Assembly: GCF_905475345.1 (NCBI RefSeq)
Contig: NC_066587.1
Location: forward strand, 6,627,570-6,691,569
Reading direction: 5' to 3'
DNA: 64,000 nt
Source: Vespula vulgaris
Taxonomy: Eukaryota; Arthropoda; Insecta; Hymenoptera; Vespidae
Shown: positions 38,061 through 49,946 of the stretch, one piece after another
How positions within the stretch are numbered: position 1 is the first letter of the stretch
Layout of the letters: each line of letters opens with the position of its first letter
Made by a program: the position numbers and the translations under genes
The notes under the pieces: generated by a model
Told to the model about the DNA's origin: nothing
The model's input: only the letters and a program-made list of their open reading frames with translations
Database searches by the model: none

Positions 38061-38275
38061 GAAGTCAGAGTTTTCTTCGAGTTTCTTCCTTAGAGCTTAC
38101 GAGCAGCAAGAGGATCGGCGTGACCGAGTAATCCTCGACACGACGGCCGTATTTATACTCCTGTTTGCCCCTTGATTCGCTATGGGGCTCGGTAGGTCCT
38201 TAAAGTCCCTTTGAGAAATCCCGTTCCGTTCTCGTGTCCGGTCAAAACACGCATTCGTTTTCCGCGTCTGATTCT
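38060..38275. promoter_or_regulatory. unique GC-richer island, candidate regulatory DNA
   Basis: About 215 bp of mixed sequence with GTATTTATACTC (about 38148-38159) and TTAAAGTCCCTTTGAG (38199-38214, CTTTGA-type TCF word), just before a long (TTC)n tract. Confidence 0.3.
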
Positions 38276-38282
38276 TAAAGGT

Positions 38283-38490
38283 TTCTTCTTCTTTTTCTTC
38301 TTCTTCTTTTTCTTTTTCTTCCTTCTCTATGTTTCCTTCTTCTTGTCCTTTTTCTTCTTCCTGTACATTTTCTTCTTCTTCTTCTTCTTCTTCTTCTTCC
38401 TTCTCTAGGTTTTCTTTTTTTTTCTTCTTTTTTCTCTACATTTTCTTCTTCTTCTTCTTCTTCTTCTAGTGCTTCTTCTTTTTCTTTTTC
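38283..38490. repeat. (TTC)n-rich pyrimidine tract, about 200 bp
   Basis: Continuous TTC and TTTTC units with few interruptions, purine-free over long stretches. Minus-strand frames are poly-Lys/Glu/Arg. Confidence 0.92.
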
Positions 38491-39631
38491 TTTTTTTTCA
38501 TCGTCATCTTCGTATCGCTTTTCCACTTATTTCGACCTGACACATAAGAATTGTACGCGCGAGACGATGTCCTTTTTCCACGTGCATCCGCGTGAAATCC
38601 TCGAACGTCATTATTCCACAACCTTTTTTCATTTTTGAATCGCCTGTACGATATACTCAATGAAATCGCGTTAAGCGGAACTTTTCTTAACGACAATAAC
38701 GACGACAACAATAACAAACCAAAAAAAAAAAAAAAAGAAAAAAAGAAATAAGAAAAGAAAAAGAAATAGTATGGCTAACATATGTACAAAGGGTATAGAG
38801 AAAAGTTACTTGCGAGAATAGACTTCTTTCCAATCCTGTTCAAAAGGACTCGAAATTGCTGATTTTTCATGGTCTATCCTTTTTTTTTTTTTTTTTTTTT
38901 GAAAACTTAAGTTATGTTCCTATGATTTATATCCATTGATATGTATACTCGAATGACGAATGTATACTACATATGTATATAAATGTATGTATATGTGCGT
39001 GTGATATTAACATCATATGAATACTAAGTATTTATACATTTTTGTTATAATAAAAATCGAGTATATACATATATAATCGAATACTATAGTATTATATTAA
39101 CATTTTGTATAATATATGCTTATATTCGATATTTTTCTATTAAATTTTGTATTTATTATTTGTTAGTATCTCTATATATATTTATGCTCGTGATTTAATA
39201 ACTAAAGAATTTATATAATATAAAATATAAATAAAATAAAATATACATATGAAATATATATATATATATATATATATATTCTATATAAAATATAGCTTAA
39301 TATCACAATGTTACTTAAATTTAATCTATTCTTTTCCTTTTTCTAATTTTCCCATTCGAAATTCTAAGAAATTCAAGATTTAAAAATAAATCTGAAGAAG
39401 AGAAATCACTATCAGACGAATTACTTCTTGAAAAATTAAAAAAGAATTTCTACATGATCGAAGTTTCTTAAACAGACATCATAACCAAACGGATCGATTG
39501 AGAAAAATACATTAGATATATTTCAAAACATTTCCGACAAATTCTTCGAAATAAAAAAGACAAAATCATTTCAATTTAATCTAAATTTTTATTCGCACCG
39601 TTAAATCAAATATTTCCAATGTTACTTACAG
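38491..39631. other. AT-rich DNA before hh exon 2
   Basis: Unique 38510-38705, A-rich 38715-38768, T-run 38879-38900, AT-rich with (TA)n at 39257-39282. The final 300 bp before the exon are ordinary AT-rich intron with acceptor ttacttacag at 39622-39631. Confidence 0.7.
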
Positions 39632-39893
39632 AGGTGCAAGGAGAAATTGAATACCTTAGCAATCTCGGTAATGAACCAGTGGCCCGGAGTGAAGCTGAGA
39701 GTTACAGAGGGCTGGGACGAGGAGGGAAAACATGCAACCGATTCCCTCCATTACGAAGGACGAGCCGTCGACGTGACGACGAGTGATCGCGATCGATCGA
39801 AGTACGGAATGTTGGCGAGACTCGCAGTCGAAGCTGGTTTCGATTGGGTTTATTACGAATCCAGGTCCCATATACACTGTTCCGTTAAGTCTG
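39632..39893 (+). CDS. hh: hh coding exon 2 (Hh-N signalling domain, second half)
   Basis: Exon of 262 bp encoding 87 residues plus one base. It starts after acceptor ttacttacag with Arg-Cys-Lys-Glu-Lys-Leu and ends at donor G|gttagt. It carries the zinc ligands of the Hh-N pseudo-peptidase fold: His and Asp in LHYEGRAVDV and the second His of SHIHCS. The Glu of YYES near the zinc site is also present, as are acidic residues of the calcium site (TEGWDEEG, SDRDRSKYG). The phase-0 start and phase-1 end match the vertebrate and fly exon. The + strand frame is set by homology; the antisense open frame over the same bases is a shadow. Confidence 0.97.
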
Positions 39894-40684
39894 GTTAGTA
39901 TACTTGACAAAAGGATTTTTTCATTGGCACAAAATAAAAAGAAAAACGCAAACACAATGTAGTCAGCTACGCGGATCTCGAGCGCCATTTTGTTTTTTTT
40001 AAAGAGACGATCGAAATGTCAAATTCTTTTCCATAAAACGATGACAATTAAATCACTTTGAAAGGTTTTAAAAAAGAAGAGAGAAATTTTATTTGAAGAA
40101 TTATTTTTGTTATATATATATATATATATATACACACACATATATAATCGTAGATTTTCTTGGAAAAGATTTTTAATTATTTCGTTAATGTACATTGAAA
40201 TTCTCTTTCAAGAAACGATAAGAATTATAAATTACGTTGAAAGAATTTAAAAAAGGAGAGCGAAATCTTATTTTAGAAATTATTTTTCTTATGTTATATA
40301 TATATATTATGTTATTATTATTTGCTTTATTATTAACATTCTTATTACTGGCGAATATACACGAAGCGCCGCTACTCGTCAGAAAAACGAAACATTTTCT
40401 GTCTTATCGACTTGTTCGGGTATTGCAGAGTTTGATCTTGACTCGGCAAAGGATTTTGCTTTTATCCAGATCCCTTGTTATTTCATCCCGAAGGATTAAA
40501 AATCTTACGCATTATCATGTACGATAATTAAAGAAAAAAAAAAACATACTATTTCTTCTTTCCTATTTGTCTCTAGTTAAATGAACGATCGATTATTTTC
40601 AATATTTTAATTGACTTAAAAAACAAAATTTGATAGATCTTTGATATGTCCCTGCCAAAGATTTGAACGATCGATTCTCATTTC

Positions 40685-40717
<33 letters not shown>

Positions 40718-40906
40718 TCCTCAGCCAATAATGCTCACGTCCTCCGTGTCACACGTAAAAGTTTCGTATTACGAAATAAATACCGATAAATCGGGCACCG
40801 TGCCTGTCCATTCGAATTAAAAGATCGAGCGTAAAAGTAGGCGCGAAATCGATACCGGTCGATGGATCGCGTCCTCGAGGGTCGCTTGAAAACGACAGAG
40901 AGAAAG

Positions 40907-40937
<31 letters not shown>

Positions 40938-42833
40938 AAGAGAGAGAGAGAAAGAGAGAGAATGAAAAAAAAGAAAAAAAAAGGTGGCAGGTTCGAAGCG
41001 TGACATATTTTCTGGTCTGGACTCTCCTTCTCATCTTATTTTATATATATATACATATATATATACATATATATTCTTTTTTTCATCACGATCGAAGGAC
41101 GATCGATACCAAAGAGATCGATATCGATTCACCTTATTAACACGGCTCGAAGATAAAAAAAGAAATCTCGATTTTCGATCTTTTTCTTTTTCATCGTCTT
41201 TAAATTTCCTTCATAATTTTCGACTATCTTTCTCCATTTTCTTTTTCTTTTTCTTTCACTGTATAGATCCGATTCTCTGATTGGAATTCGTTAGAAGATA
41301 TCGATTTTCGTGACGTAGAGTGGGGAGATTACGAGAGATTTCCCACGGTACCAACCGGTCTACGGATGTTGCTTGTTATACTCGTTCGCGTCACCGACCT
41401 TCCTGATCGGTATTCCCGAGTGTCCGATGGATCCGATTACCTCTTCGAAAAATCAATCCTACGGAGAAAGACTTAAAGCCCCGCGAGATCGCGGTTAATC
41501 GAAGCACAACTCTGCGAAAAAAAATGTGCCAACGTCCGAGAGTGAACCGAGACCGATCCACTCTTTTCGGATCAATTTTTTTTTTGTCTTCTTTCTATTC
41601 TTTTTTTTTTTTTTTCTTTTTTTTAAGTAAGAAATACTCCATTCTCCAACGACAAGAGAATATACGGATCAATGAATCTGACATTTGGCTCGAAGCCAAA
41701 GTTCAAAGTATCGAAGCTAAAGTCAAAGTTGCAAATAAAAATTCAGAGTAAATCGAGTATAACAAACTCGTAAAACAATATTTTACCAAAGTATTCGTTC
41801 GACGTTTGTAATTGTTAAAAAATTTCTATTGAAATTCTTACTGATAGAAAAGATATTCCTTCGAGATCAAGTGCAAGAAGTATTCGAAATTTAATTTTAG
41901 TTAATATGATCTCTTCGATCCCGTCGTATAAATCCAATTCAAAAAAGAGAGAGAGAGAGAGAGAAAAGTGAAAAATCGAATTTATAAGAATCACAGTCAA
42001 GCCTTTTTTCTCTTTTACCTTGTTTTCTCTTTTACCATTTTTTTCTTTTCATTACAGAATCATCATCGGCAGGCAAATCGGGTGGTTGTTTCCCTGGGAA
42101 AAGTTACGTCAGAACGGAAGATGGTAGACGAAAGAGGGTGGACGAAGTCCAGTTAGGCGAACGAGTAGCAGCCATGAATTCTCAGGGTGAATTGATCTAC
42201 AGCGAGGTGATAGCTTTCTTGGATAGAGCACCAACGGAGAGACGACAATTCGTGAAACTTTTTACGGAATCTGGACGAGTGTTGACCTTGACGCCAGCAC
42301 ATTTGGTACCGATCAAGGATAAATCAACGATATTTGCGGCGAGGGTAGGAATAGGGGATAAAATTCTTGTGGCAGAGAAAAAAGAGGATTCTTCGTTCTC
42401 CATAATGGAGAATACTCTGAACAATGAAGTGTACAATGCGCGTAGTCAACGTCTTCGTTGGGATCGAGTGATCGAGACAAGGTTGATCCTTGAGAAGGGT
42501 GTTTTCGCGCCGCTGACAACGGAAGGGACATTATTGGTCGACGACGTCATAGCTTCGTGTTATGCCGTAATCGATAGTCAAACATTGGCACATTATTCCT
42601 TTCTCCCTTTGCGGATTTGGAACAGCTTAGAATCGTTCTTCGTTCGAAGGCCATCTTCGGCTAGAAGAACGATCGATGTAGATCGACCGGATATCAGGCA
42701 ACAAAGGACTAATAACGAGACAACGAACATCGATCACAAAGTAAACGAGAAGTATACCGGAGTACATTGGTACGCCTCGTTTCTTTACAATTTTGCCTCT
42801 TCCGTTTTACCACGTAACATGCTCTACAATTAA
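39632..42833 (+). CDS. hh: hedgehog (hh), 3' part: coding exons 2 and 3
   Basis: Secreted morphogen precursor. The N-terminal half is the signal received by Patched; the C-terminal Hog domain cuts the precursor and attaches cholesterol to the new C-terminus of the signal. Coding is join(39632-39893, 42058-42833), joined in phase 1. Together the two exons give about 345 residues ending at a TAA (42831-42833). The residues resemble vertebrate Hedgehogs closely (AISVMNQWPGVKLRVTEGWD, DRDRSKYGMLARLAVEAGFD, then the GGCF cut site). The intron positions match the usual three-exon Hedgehog layout. Exon 1, with signal peptide and palmitoylated Cys-Gly-Pro-Gly-Arg-Gly motif, was not found and should lie upstream of the window. 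The reading frame is intact with no stops or frameshifts. The assignment is secure; only the 5' end is missing. Confidence 0.97.
39894..42057 (+). other. hh: hh intron 2
   Basis: 2164 bp, donor gttagt, acceptor attacag after a pyrimidine-rich stretch. Contents: (TA)n/(CA)n at 40111-40150, a unique island at 40345-40510, (CT)n at 40684-40718, GA-rich block 40900-40962, (TA)n near 41041-41075, a GC-richer unique island at 41280-41560, a T-rich run 41575-41625 and (GA)n 41946-41965. No coding exon seen inside. Confidence 0.85.
41280..41560. promoter_or_regulatory. GC-richer unique island in hh intron 2
   Basis: About 280 bp without simple repeats, distinctly richer in C and G than the rest of the intron, with no splice sites or protein-like frame seen. 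Candidate intronic enhancer. Confidence 0.3.
42058..42833 (+). CDS. hh: hh coding exon 3 (Hog autoprocessing domain)
   Basis: Exon of 776 bp, acceptor cattacag, ending TAA. The first codon is split with exon 2 and gives Glu, then SSSAGKSGGCFPGKS. Autocleavage is expected between Gly (42084-42086) and Cys (42087-42089). Numbering that Cys as 1, the known Hog catalytic residues fall where they should: Asp46 (42222-42224, in FLDRA), Thr69 and His72 (TPAH, 42291-42302). A conserved Cys lies at 158 in ASCYAVIDSQTLAH (42558-42560), about 15 residues later than in Drosophila, so there is an insertion between. The C-terminal tail has the VHWYASFLYNF segment typical of the sterol-recognition region. 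The Hog part is 248 residues. Nothing suggests loss of function. Confidence 0.97.
42087..42089 (+). other. hh: Hog nucleophile Cys codon (Hh autocleavage site)
   Basis: TGT codon of the GGCF motif. In this family the Gly-Cys bond just before it undergoes N-S acyl shift, and cholesterol then displaces the Hog domain. The motif, plus Thr and His 68-71 residues later, is directly visible. Confidence 0.93.
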
Positions 42834-43124
42834 TTAGAACAACTTTCAACATGCCGAAGGATATAAGGGGAAAATGAATGAACGTTGCCTCGTTTAATCT
42901 TATCGGTTAATCCTTTGATTGAGATCAACGACATTTTGCTTTATTATTTCTCCTTTAGTGTGTTCTTCCAAGGATGCTTTTATCTTTTCTCTTAGAGAGA
43001 AAGAGAGAGAGGGAGAGAGAGAGAGACTATGTCTTTTGTCTTGTTGGATAGTGTTTGAATTGGACAGTGACATTTCTATCCGGTTTACCGAGTGACGTAA
43101 AGTATATTAGACTTTTAGGAAAAT

Positions 43125-43130
43125 AATAAA
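43125..43130 (+). terminator. hh: possible hh polyadenylation signal (AATAAA)
   Basis: First AATAAA hexamer downstream of the hh stop codon, about 290 bp after it. By sequence only; another lies at 43456-43461. Confidence 0.3.
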
Positions 43131-43247
43131 AAGAACGCGAAGCTTTAGAAAGATATCAAAGCTTTTTCATCGTCTAACGTTCTAGTGTATGTGTATGTAT
43201 CATACGAGTATATAATATAAATATCGTTCCGTGCTATTCCTTTAAAC

Positions 43248-43310
<63 letters not shown>

Positions 43311-44004
43311 TAAAAGTGTATGCGTCTGTGTGTGTGAGCGAATGAGTAACCGAATGAACGAATGCATCTATGTATACATGTGTATAACGTGTACGAATGT
43401 GTATATGTAAAAGAAGAGAAAGAGAATGAATATGAAGAAGATGAAAAAGATGAAGAATAAATGACAAAGATTTTTTTTTATCGAGACGATTTTTTCTTAT
43501 TTCGTTCGAGATTTGTCCTTCCTTCTTGCAGTGACCTTTCGCATACATGAATGCGTGCAACTCATTTCTATGAGGAAAGAAAGCAAGGAAATAGAAGGAA
43601 AAGACAAAGCCAGAAAAAAGAAACAATAACGATAAAAAATCCTGGAACAACGAAGCCATTGTTGTACATATACACACACATACGTACATACATACATACA
43701 TACATACATGCATAGATAGATGTGCATATGAAACGTGCAAATTAAAAACACGTTATATCGCGGCGTTGTTCTAGCGCACGTGTTGCTGGTGCTTCGTCAA
43801 AACGAGATGCGGATCGCGTGAGCTTTATTAAAATAAATATCATTTTCCTATTTTCTATGCTCGTTATCGATCGATCATCGGACATTTTTTTCTTCGTCCT
43901 TGTATAGCAAACTACCGTTGTTCGTATGATTAGAAAAATATCGGCGTAAAATGCTATCTAATTAACCTTTTTTTTTTGTTCTAGTTTCAATACCGGCGCG
44001 TCCA

Positions 44005-44268
44005 TATTTATATATATATATATATATATTTATTTATATATATATTTATATATATATATATCTATTTATGTATATTACATTTATATATATATATTTATAT
44101 ATATATTATATATATATATACATATACGTATATATAAATATATATCGACGACCATCCTTAAATTATCTACAAAAAGATATAAATATATATATATATTAAT
44201 TTTATTATTATTATTATTATTATTATTAATATTATTATTATATATTATTTCCAATAAATATTTTATAA

Positions 44269-44308
<40 letters not shown>

Positions 44309-44375
44309 ATTTTTATTATGACATATTATTAATATTATTAATATTATTATTATTATTATTAATATTATTATTTGT
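44005..44375. repeat. (AT)n then (ATT)n arrays
   Basis: Irregular TATATTTA units 44007-44145 followed by ATT triplet runs 44198-44232, 44270-44308 and 44335-44372. Confidence 0.93.
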
Positions 44376-44660
44376 GTACGTAATGAGGGGGAGATAAATT
44401 ATAACGATGTATATATAACACAATACAAGCAATCGATAAGTTGAATTACACATTGCCAAAACAAACTTCATTTTGTCTGATCTTTATCCGACTAATCGGC
44501 CTATCCGAAAACAGTACCAAATCCAAGATCCTTTCAACTTCTACAGTCACTTTTATTTTATAACCTAAGTTCTAATCTTGACTTAGTTTAAAACATTTCT
44601 CTATCTACAAAGATCTACTCTGTAAAATTTATTAGAATTGCTATTGGATAATCAACAAAA

Positions 44661-44705
44661 ATGACTCAAGAGGATACTCATCGAACGGAAGAAGAATACG
44701 AAATA
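44661..44705 (+). CDS. TRPC exon 1 (predicted start)
   Basis: ATG in good context (acaaaaATGa) gives 15 residues (MTQEDTHRTEEEYEI), ending at donor gtaaaa in phase 0, the phase exon 2 needs. No homology anchors so short a piece, so this is the weakest exon of the model. A different upstream exon is possible. Confidence 0.55.
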
Positions 44706-44811
44706 GTAAAAAATATATCACATTTAAAATGATAATATACATACATATATATATATATGTAATATAAAATAATAATATCAACGTATATATAATCAAAATA
44801 ATATATCAACG

Positions 44812-44846
<35 letters not shown>

Positions 44847-45450
44847 GTTAAGATTATAAAAAAGATTGAAAAATATACGAAATGATTTATTTATTATTTC
44901 GTGATATAGCGAGGAAACGTGACGCTTCCTCAACTTCAAGAAATAGAACAAGAATTTTTCGATTTGGTAGCAAATGGAACTATTGCTGAAGTCGAGCTTT
45001 ATCTGAGAGTTCATCCGGATTTTAAAATTAATGCTACGAACTACCAAGTAACTTCTTCCTCTCTTTTCCTATTTCTTTCCCTCTTTCTCTGTCTCTTTTA
45101 TTTTGTATAGATATAACTACGTAAAAACATAAGATCGAGACTGGTAGATCGATTTTTCGAAGCTTTTGAGATAGTTTTATCTTCATCGATCTCGAGAAAC
45201 ATCGTCGTCGGCAAACTCATTTCAAGAAAGCAAGGCAACCACTAGAAGGAAAAAAAAAAAGAAAAAGAAGTAAAAAGAATATAACGAACGTTTCAAGATA
45301 TCAGCTGAAGGGACGAGAGACATCGGTTTCCCTTTGAGTAGCAACCCCTTCTTTTTTCTCTCTCTCTCTTTTTCTCTTTCTCGATCATTTCCATGAGTGA
45401 TTTACGCGAGATCCTTACAAGACACGTCGAATTATCGTAGATGAATGTTC

Positions 45451-45512
<62 letters not shown>

Positions 45513-45668
45513 TTCTCTTTCTTTGCGAAGAGGAATCGAAGAAACGGAGCGAGAATGCAAAGCACAGTGGACTCTCCACTCGTTATCTTGAATCTTCACC
45601 CTCTCTGTATATACCCCATGTGGAATGTTTCTCCCCACCACTAACCTTCTTTCTCTCTCTCTTTCTTT

Positions 45669-45707
<39 letters not shown>

Positions 45708-46042
45708 CATCTCGTTCGCAACGTTTTCAAAAAGCCTACCGGCCGTCTGACTTTCGGTCAAAATACCATAGCATTTGACTCTATTGGAGAGAAAGAGATA
45801 GAGAGAGAAGGAGAGAGGAAGATGTGAACAATGTATGTGAGAAAGAGAAGAAAGAGAGAGAGAGAGAGAGAGAGAAAAACTAACTGCCTCCGTGTATATC
45901 TCCGGCTATATTTCAGACGGTCCTTTACAAGACAATGGTTTCAACCGAGGACCGATAAAAATTATTCAAATGACCCGCCCCGCTGTAAATTCCATCCATG
46001 GATCCCCCTTCTCTCCTTCTCTCACTGCTTACTACGAGTGTT

Positions 46043-46082
<40 letters not shown>

Positions 46083-46885
46083 TTTCTTTCTATCTTCTTT
46101 CTTTTCTTTCTTCCTTCTCTTCTTCTTCTGCTTCCTCTTCCTCTTTATTCTCTTCTTGTTCTTCTTCTTCTTGTTCTTCTTCTACCTCCCTTCTCATCCT
46201 CAGCTTACATTCGCTCTCGTTTTAAAAACGACCCTTATGCCAATCCACTAACGGGCCATTAAATTCGTCCCTCATTCAGAAAATTTTCCTCGAATGAGAG
46301 AAGATCTACGATGTTTTTATATTTTTCATAGGTATCGTTAGAAAAGAATTAGATGATAGACGTTCATGATTATCTCGGTTTCATTCTTGGCCCTCTTCTC
46401 TCTCTCTGTCTCTCTCTGTCTCTTTCTTTCTTTCTTTCTTTCTCTCTCTCTCTTATTTAATGAAACGAAATGTTTCTTACCGTATGAAAATAGCCATTTT
46501 TACGGAATCATAATGATTTTATTCAAAATGTCTAGAGACAATTTTTAATGCAAAATGTTCGTCTAAATTAATCCATGTAATTGCGAATGCAATATTTGAA
46601 AAGAAAAGATAAGGTGAAATTTATTTATTATATATTTATATATACATCGAAACGAAGAGTATAACGTTATCTCGGTTTCATCGACCAATTTCTAACTTAA
46701 TGAAACAAGATATTTCTTATCGTAGAGAAATGGATGTTATGATGGAAATATAAACTGATGTTATCCAAAATATCTATGATATTTATGAAAAGAAAATATT
46801 GAGACGTAGTAATCAAAATGTTTTGATAACTTGATAAAAATCTGAATAAATTAAATATCTGAAGAAATATAATTTATTCGCTATA

Positions 46886-46935
<50 letters not shown>

Positions 46936-47243
46936 CTTTGAACAAAAAGTTTAAACATTTAATCATAATTTAAAAATATGCGAGATATTGAAATAAGCAT
47001 GAAAAGAAGTATGAAATCGAAAATATCAAGAATGAAATATTTGAAGATAAAAATCCTTTTATTATACGTTATAAAAAAAAAATCTCTTTTTCTTGATCTC
47101 ATTCAAAAAATATCTAACGACAAGAAGTATGAAAAAACAAATTGAAATGAAGTAATCAAAACGTGTTGATGATAACTAAAATATATAAAATAAAATATCT
47201 AAGGAAATTAAATTTACTTATTATATGTTGTAAAACAAAAAAT

Positions 47244-47294
<51 letters not shown>

Positions 47295-47573
47295 AAAAAT
47301 GAGTATACTCTTAAAACTAGTTTAGGAATCTCAATGGACCATAAAAGATAGTCAGGAAAATTCACACGATCGACGTGAAGCGAGGAAGATAAAAATTTTA
47401 TTACTTCTAGTATCGATCGTAACGAAAAGTTTATTCAAATTTGTGACTCTCACATTTACAACGTATAGATATATACATATCACACATATACATACATACA
47501 TACACACATATATATTTCTATATATGTATCCCTATGTACACATATATACACACACACATATATATCCCTATAT

Positions 47574-47616
<43 letters not shown>

Positions 47617-49909
47617 ACGAACAGCCTGACGATTAATCATAAACATACGTGGCGAGAATTAATAAAAGATTTGTAAATATTTGAACCGCGATCCCTGCAA
47701 AAAATGAGAAACAAAAAGGGCAAGTGGCACATCTGGCACGTCGATGGTTTTGAAACTGTCGATCGTAGCAAAAGAAAAAGAGAGAAAGAGAGAGAGAGAG
47801 AAGAAATAAGAGTAAAAGAGAGAAAGGTACAGACGATGATACGTAAAAGATGAGAAAGAAAAAGGAAAAGAAAAAAATAGGAAGGAAACAGTGAGATGGA
47901 GGAACCGTTTGCGGATGAGAGAGCGTATATCACAAGCATATGGCATTGTCGAATGGTTAGATGTTGTACACGAGTCCCCAGGGTGCACGGAGTCGAAAAG
48001 GCAGGATATCACAGGAATATTGTGACCGGCATAGACGTTGACAATGGCCCTGGTCCATTGTCGAGAATGACTGCCTCTGTAAACTCGCCGCAGATGGCTC
48101 GATGAACGTCGCCGTCCTATTCTTCCAACGAAAAAGGGAAATGGACGGTAAGGAGGAATATTGGTGGGAGAAAGATACCGAAAAAAGAGAAAGAGAGAAA
48201 AAGATAGAAGATGCCACTTTGAAAGTCGATCTCTTACGTGGAGTATCCAGCAAGCTTACCAAGCTAGCCAAGCCAGACTGTTTCTCTACGTGGAGACATC
48301 GAAAGAGTAGATATATCCGAGAGTTACGAGTTAGTCGAAGAAAAATTTCGTGGTATGCCGTAAAATGGGACGAGCCGAATATATATAAAGTGTGAACGTG
48401 TTGGTCTCACTCTGAATGGCGCCTTTCTAAGGGACTCCTTCTTCCTATTCCTTACAACGAACGTGTCTGTTATACTTTTGATGATTATTATGGTATATAC
48501 CATATACCATGCGTTACGCAATATGTCAGAAGGTTCTCATATAATAGAGTTGAAAAAAGGAATTTTTATGTATGCATATTGTGTCCATCCTATATATCTC
48601 CCTCTAGTTTATCACAATTGTTTTCCCCTTTTTTTCTTTTTTCTTTTCCTTCATTCCTTTCCATTCCTCTTTCTTATCTCGTTAACTTCGCCAACTCAAA
48701 ACTCGCTATGGTAGATATACCAACCTCCTTTTATCCTTCTTTCTAAACGTTAAATTTCTTTTTATTGTAAATTAGAAATACATTTGAGCACAAAGTGATC
48801 GACCATTTAACACCCATTATACCCCAAAGATATCTACACGTACATACCTATACGTTTCCATTCATGTTATCTCAGTCGCATTGGAATCACACGTTAGGAT
48901 AAAAGAGTAGGACATAAATATTAAGTAAAGAAAGAGAGAGAGAGAGAAAGGGAGAGAAAAAGAGGGATAAAATTTATCGTTCGACGGCTGATGTTTTCAC
49001 TCGTAACCCAAAAGACTTTTCCTTCTGGTAGAAATCGTTCCCGTTTCGAGCGGTGGTCTCTTTTAAGTGGTCCATAAAACATCACTCGTCTCATCCTATC
49101 TCTCTCTTTCTCTCTCTCCCTCTTTTTCTCTCTGTCGTCTCCTCCGTTATGCTGAGTCTTTCGTAGTGTCGAAGAGAGACTGCTTGCGCCTCCTCGCCTT
49201 TGTTAAACCGAATCGGATCCGACAAATGGTTTACACGCGTCCCGCACTGGGATCCTTTCCATTTCTTCTTCTTCTTCTTCTTCTTCTTCTTCTTCTTTCA
49301 TACCACGCGCATTCCACGTAGGTGGCCCCTGCCACGAAAGAAACACTTCAACTTTTATCTTTTTCTAAAGTATTAGCGAACGAGAGAGATACGGTGAGGC
49401 CTACAATGTTGGGAAAAATTGGAACAAAATGGGAAGAGGATGTTGTTAATGAATCATCTTAACAGGTTCTGATCTAAATAATCGTTTTGTTTGGATCCTT
49501 ACGATGCAAGAAAAAAACTGGACGAGATACTGTTTTCAAAAGTGAATAAAAATTTTGAGGGAATAAAAAGGAACAGAAGAGAGAAACATATCGTTAATAT
49601 GAATAATGAAAATCAAAGGATAAGATAAAATGGAAAGAATTGAATGAGCAATTGTCTTAAAGGTGGATTAAAATTTTGGAAAAGAAATACTTTGAAAGAG
49701 AAAGAACTGGACAAAATGTTCTCTCGAAATCTGACTGAAATTGTTGGGGAAAATGTTAAACAAAATTTATAATGATGAAGATGAAAGAAAGAATCGAAAG
49801 AATGCAAAAAAGAAAATGCAAAAATGCAAAAAACAAAAGAAAATTTTCTTCGAAATGAATTGAAAAAATGAAGTAAAAAATATTGACAAAAAATGAATAA
49901 TTTATTAAA

Positions 49910-49946
<37 letters not shown>

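Larger units (their letters stand above)
1..39631 (+). other. gene-free DNA, probably hh intron 1 and/or 5' flank
   Basis: No protein-like frame was found on either strand; open frames here are repeats read as poly-Ser/Leu/Phe, poly-Glu/Arg/Lys, poly-Ile or poly-Met. Because hh exon 2 starts at 39632 and no exon 1 is seen, the natural reading is that most or all of this stretch is hh intron 1. The acceptor at 39622-39631 supports an upstream exon. Strand is assigned from hh. Sub-features are listed separately. Confidence 0.65.
42834..44660. other. hh 3' UTR and hh-TRPC intergenic DNA
   Basis: AATAAA words at 43125-43130 and 43456-43461 are possible hh polyadenylation signals. (AT)n 43251-43302, (CATA)n 43682-43710, a unique island 43740-43920, AT and ATT arrays 44000-44375, then ordinary DNA up to the predicted TRPC start. 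No promoter motif can be singled out in such AT-rich sequence. Confidence 0.7.

Noticed and set aside
1..39631. Search for hh exon 1 (signal peptide, CGPGRG motif, ADRLMT-type end)
   Set aside because: No frame with these marks was seen on the + strand; the exon would be long enough to appear as an open frame, so it is taken to lie upstream of the window.
39656..39988. 110-residue minus-strand frame over hh exon 2
   Set aside because: Antisense shadow of a clearly conserved + strand exon.
42197..42531. Minus-strand frames over hh exon 3
   Set aside because: Antisense shadows of the Hog domain.
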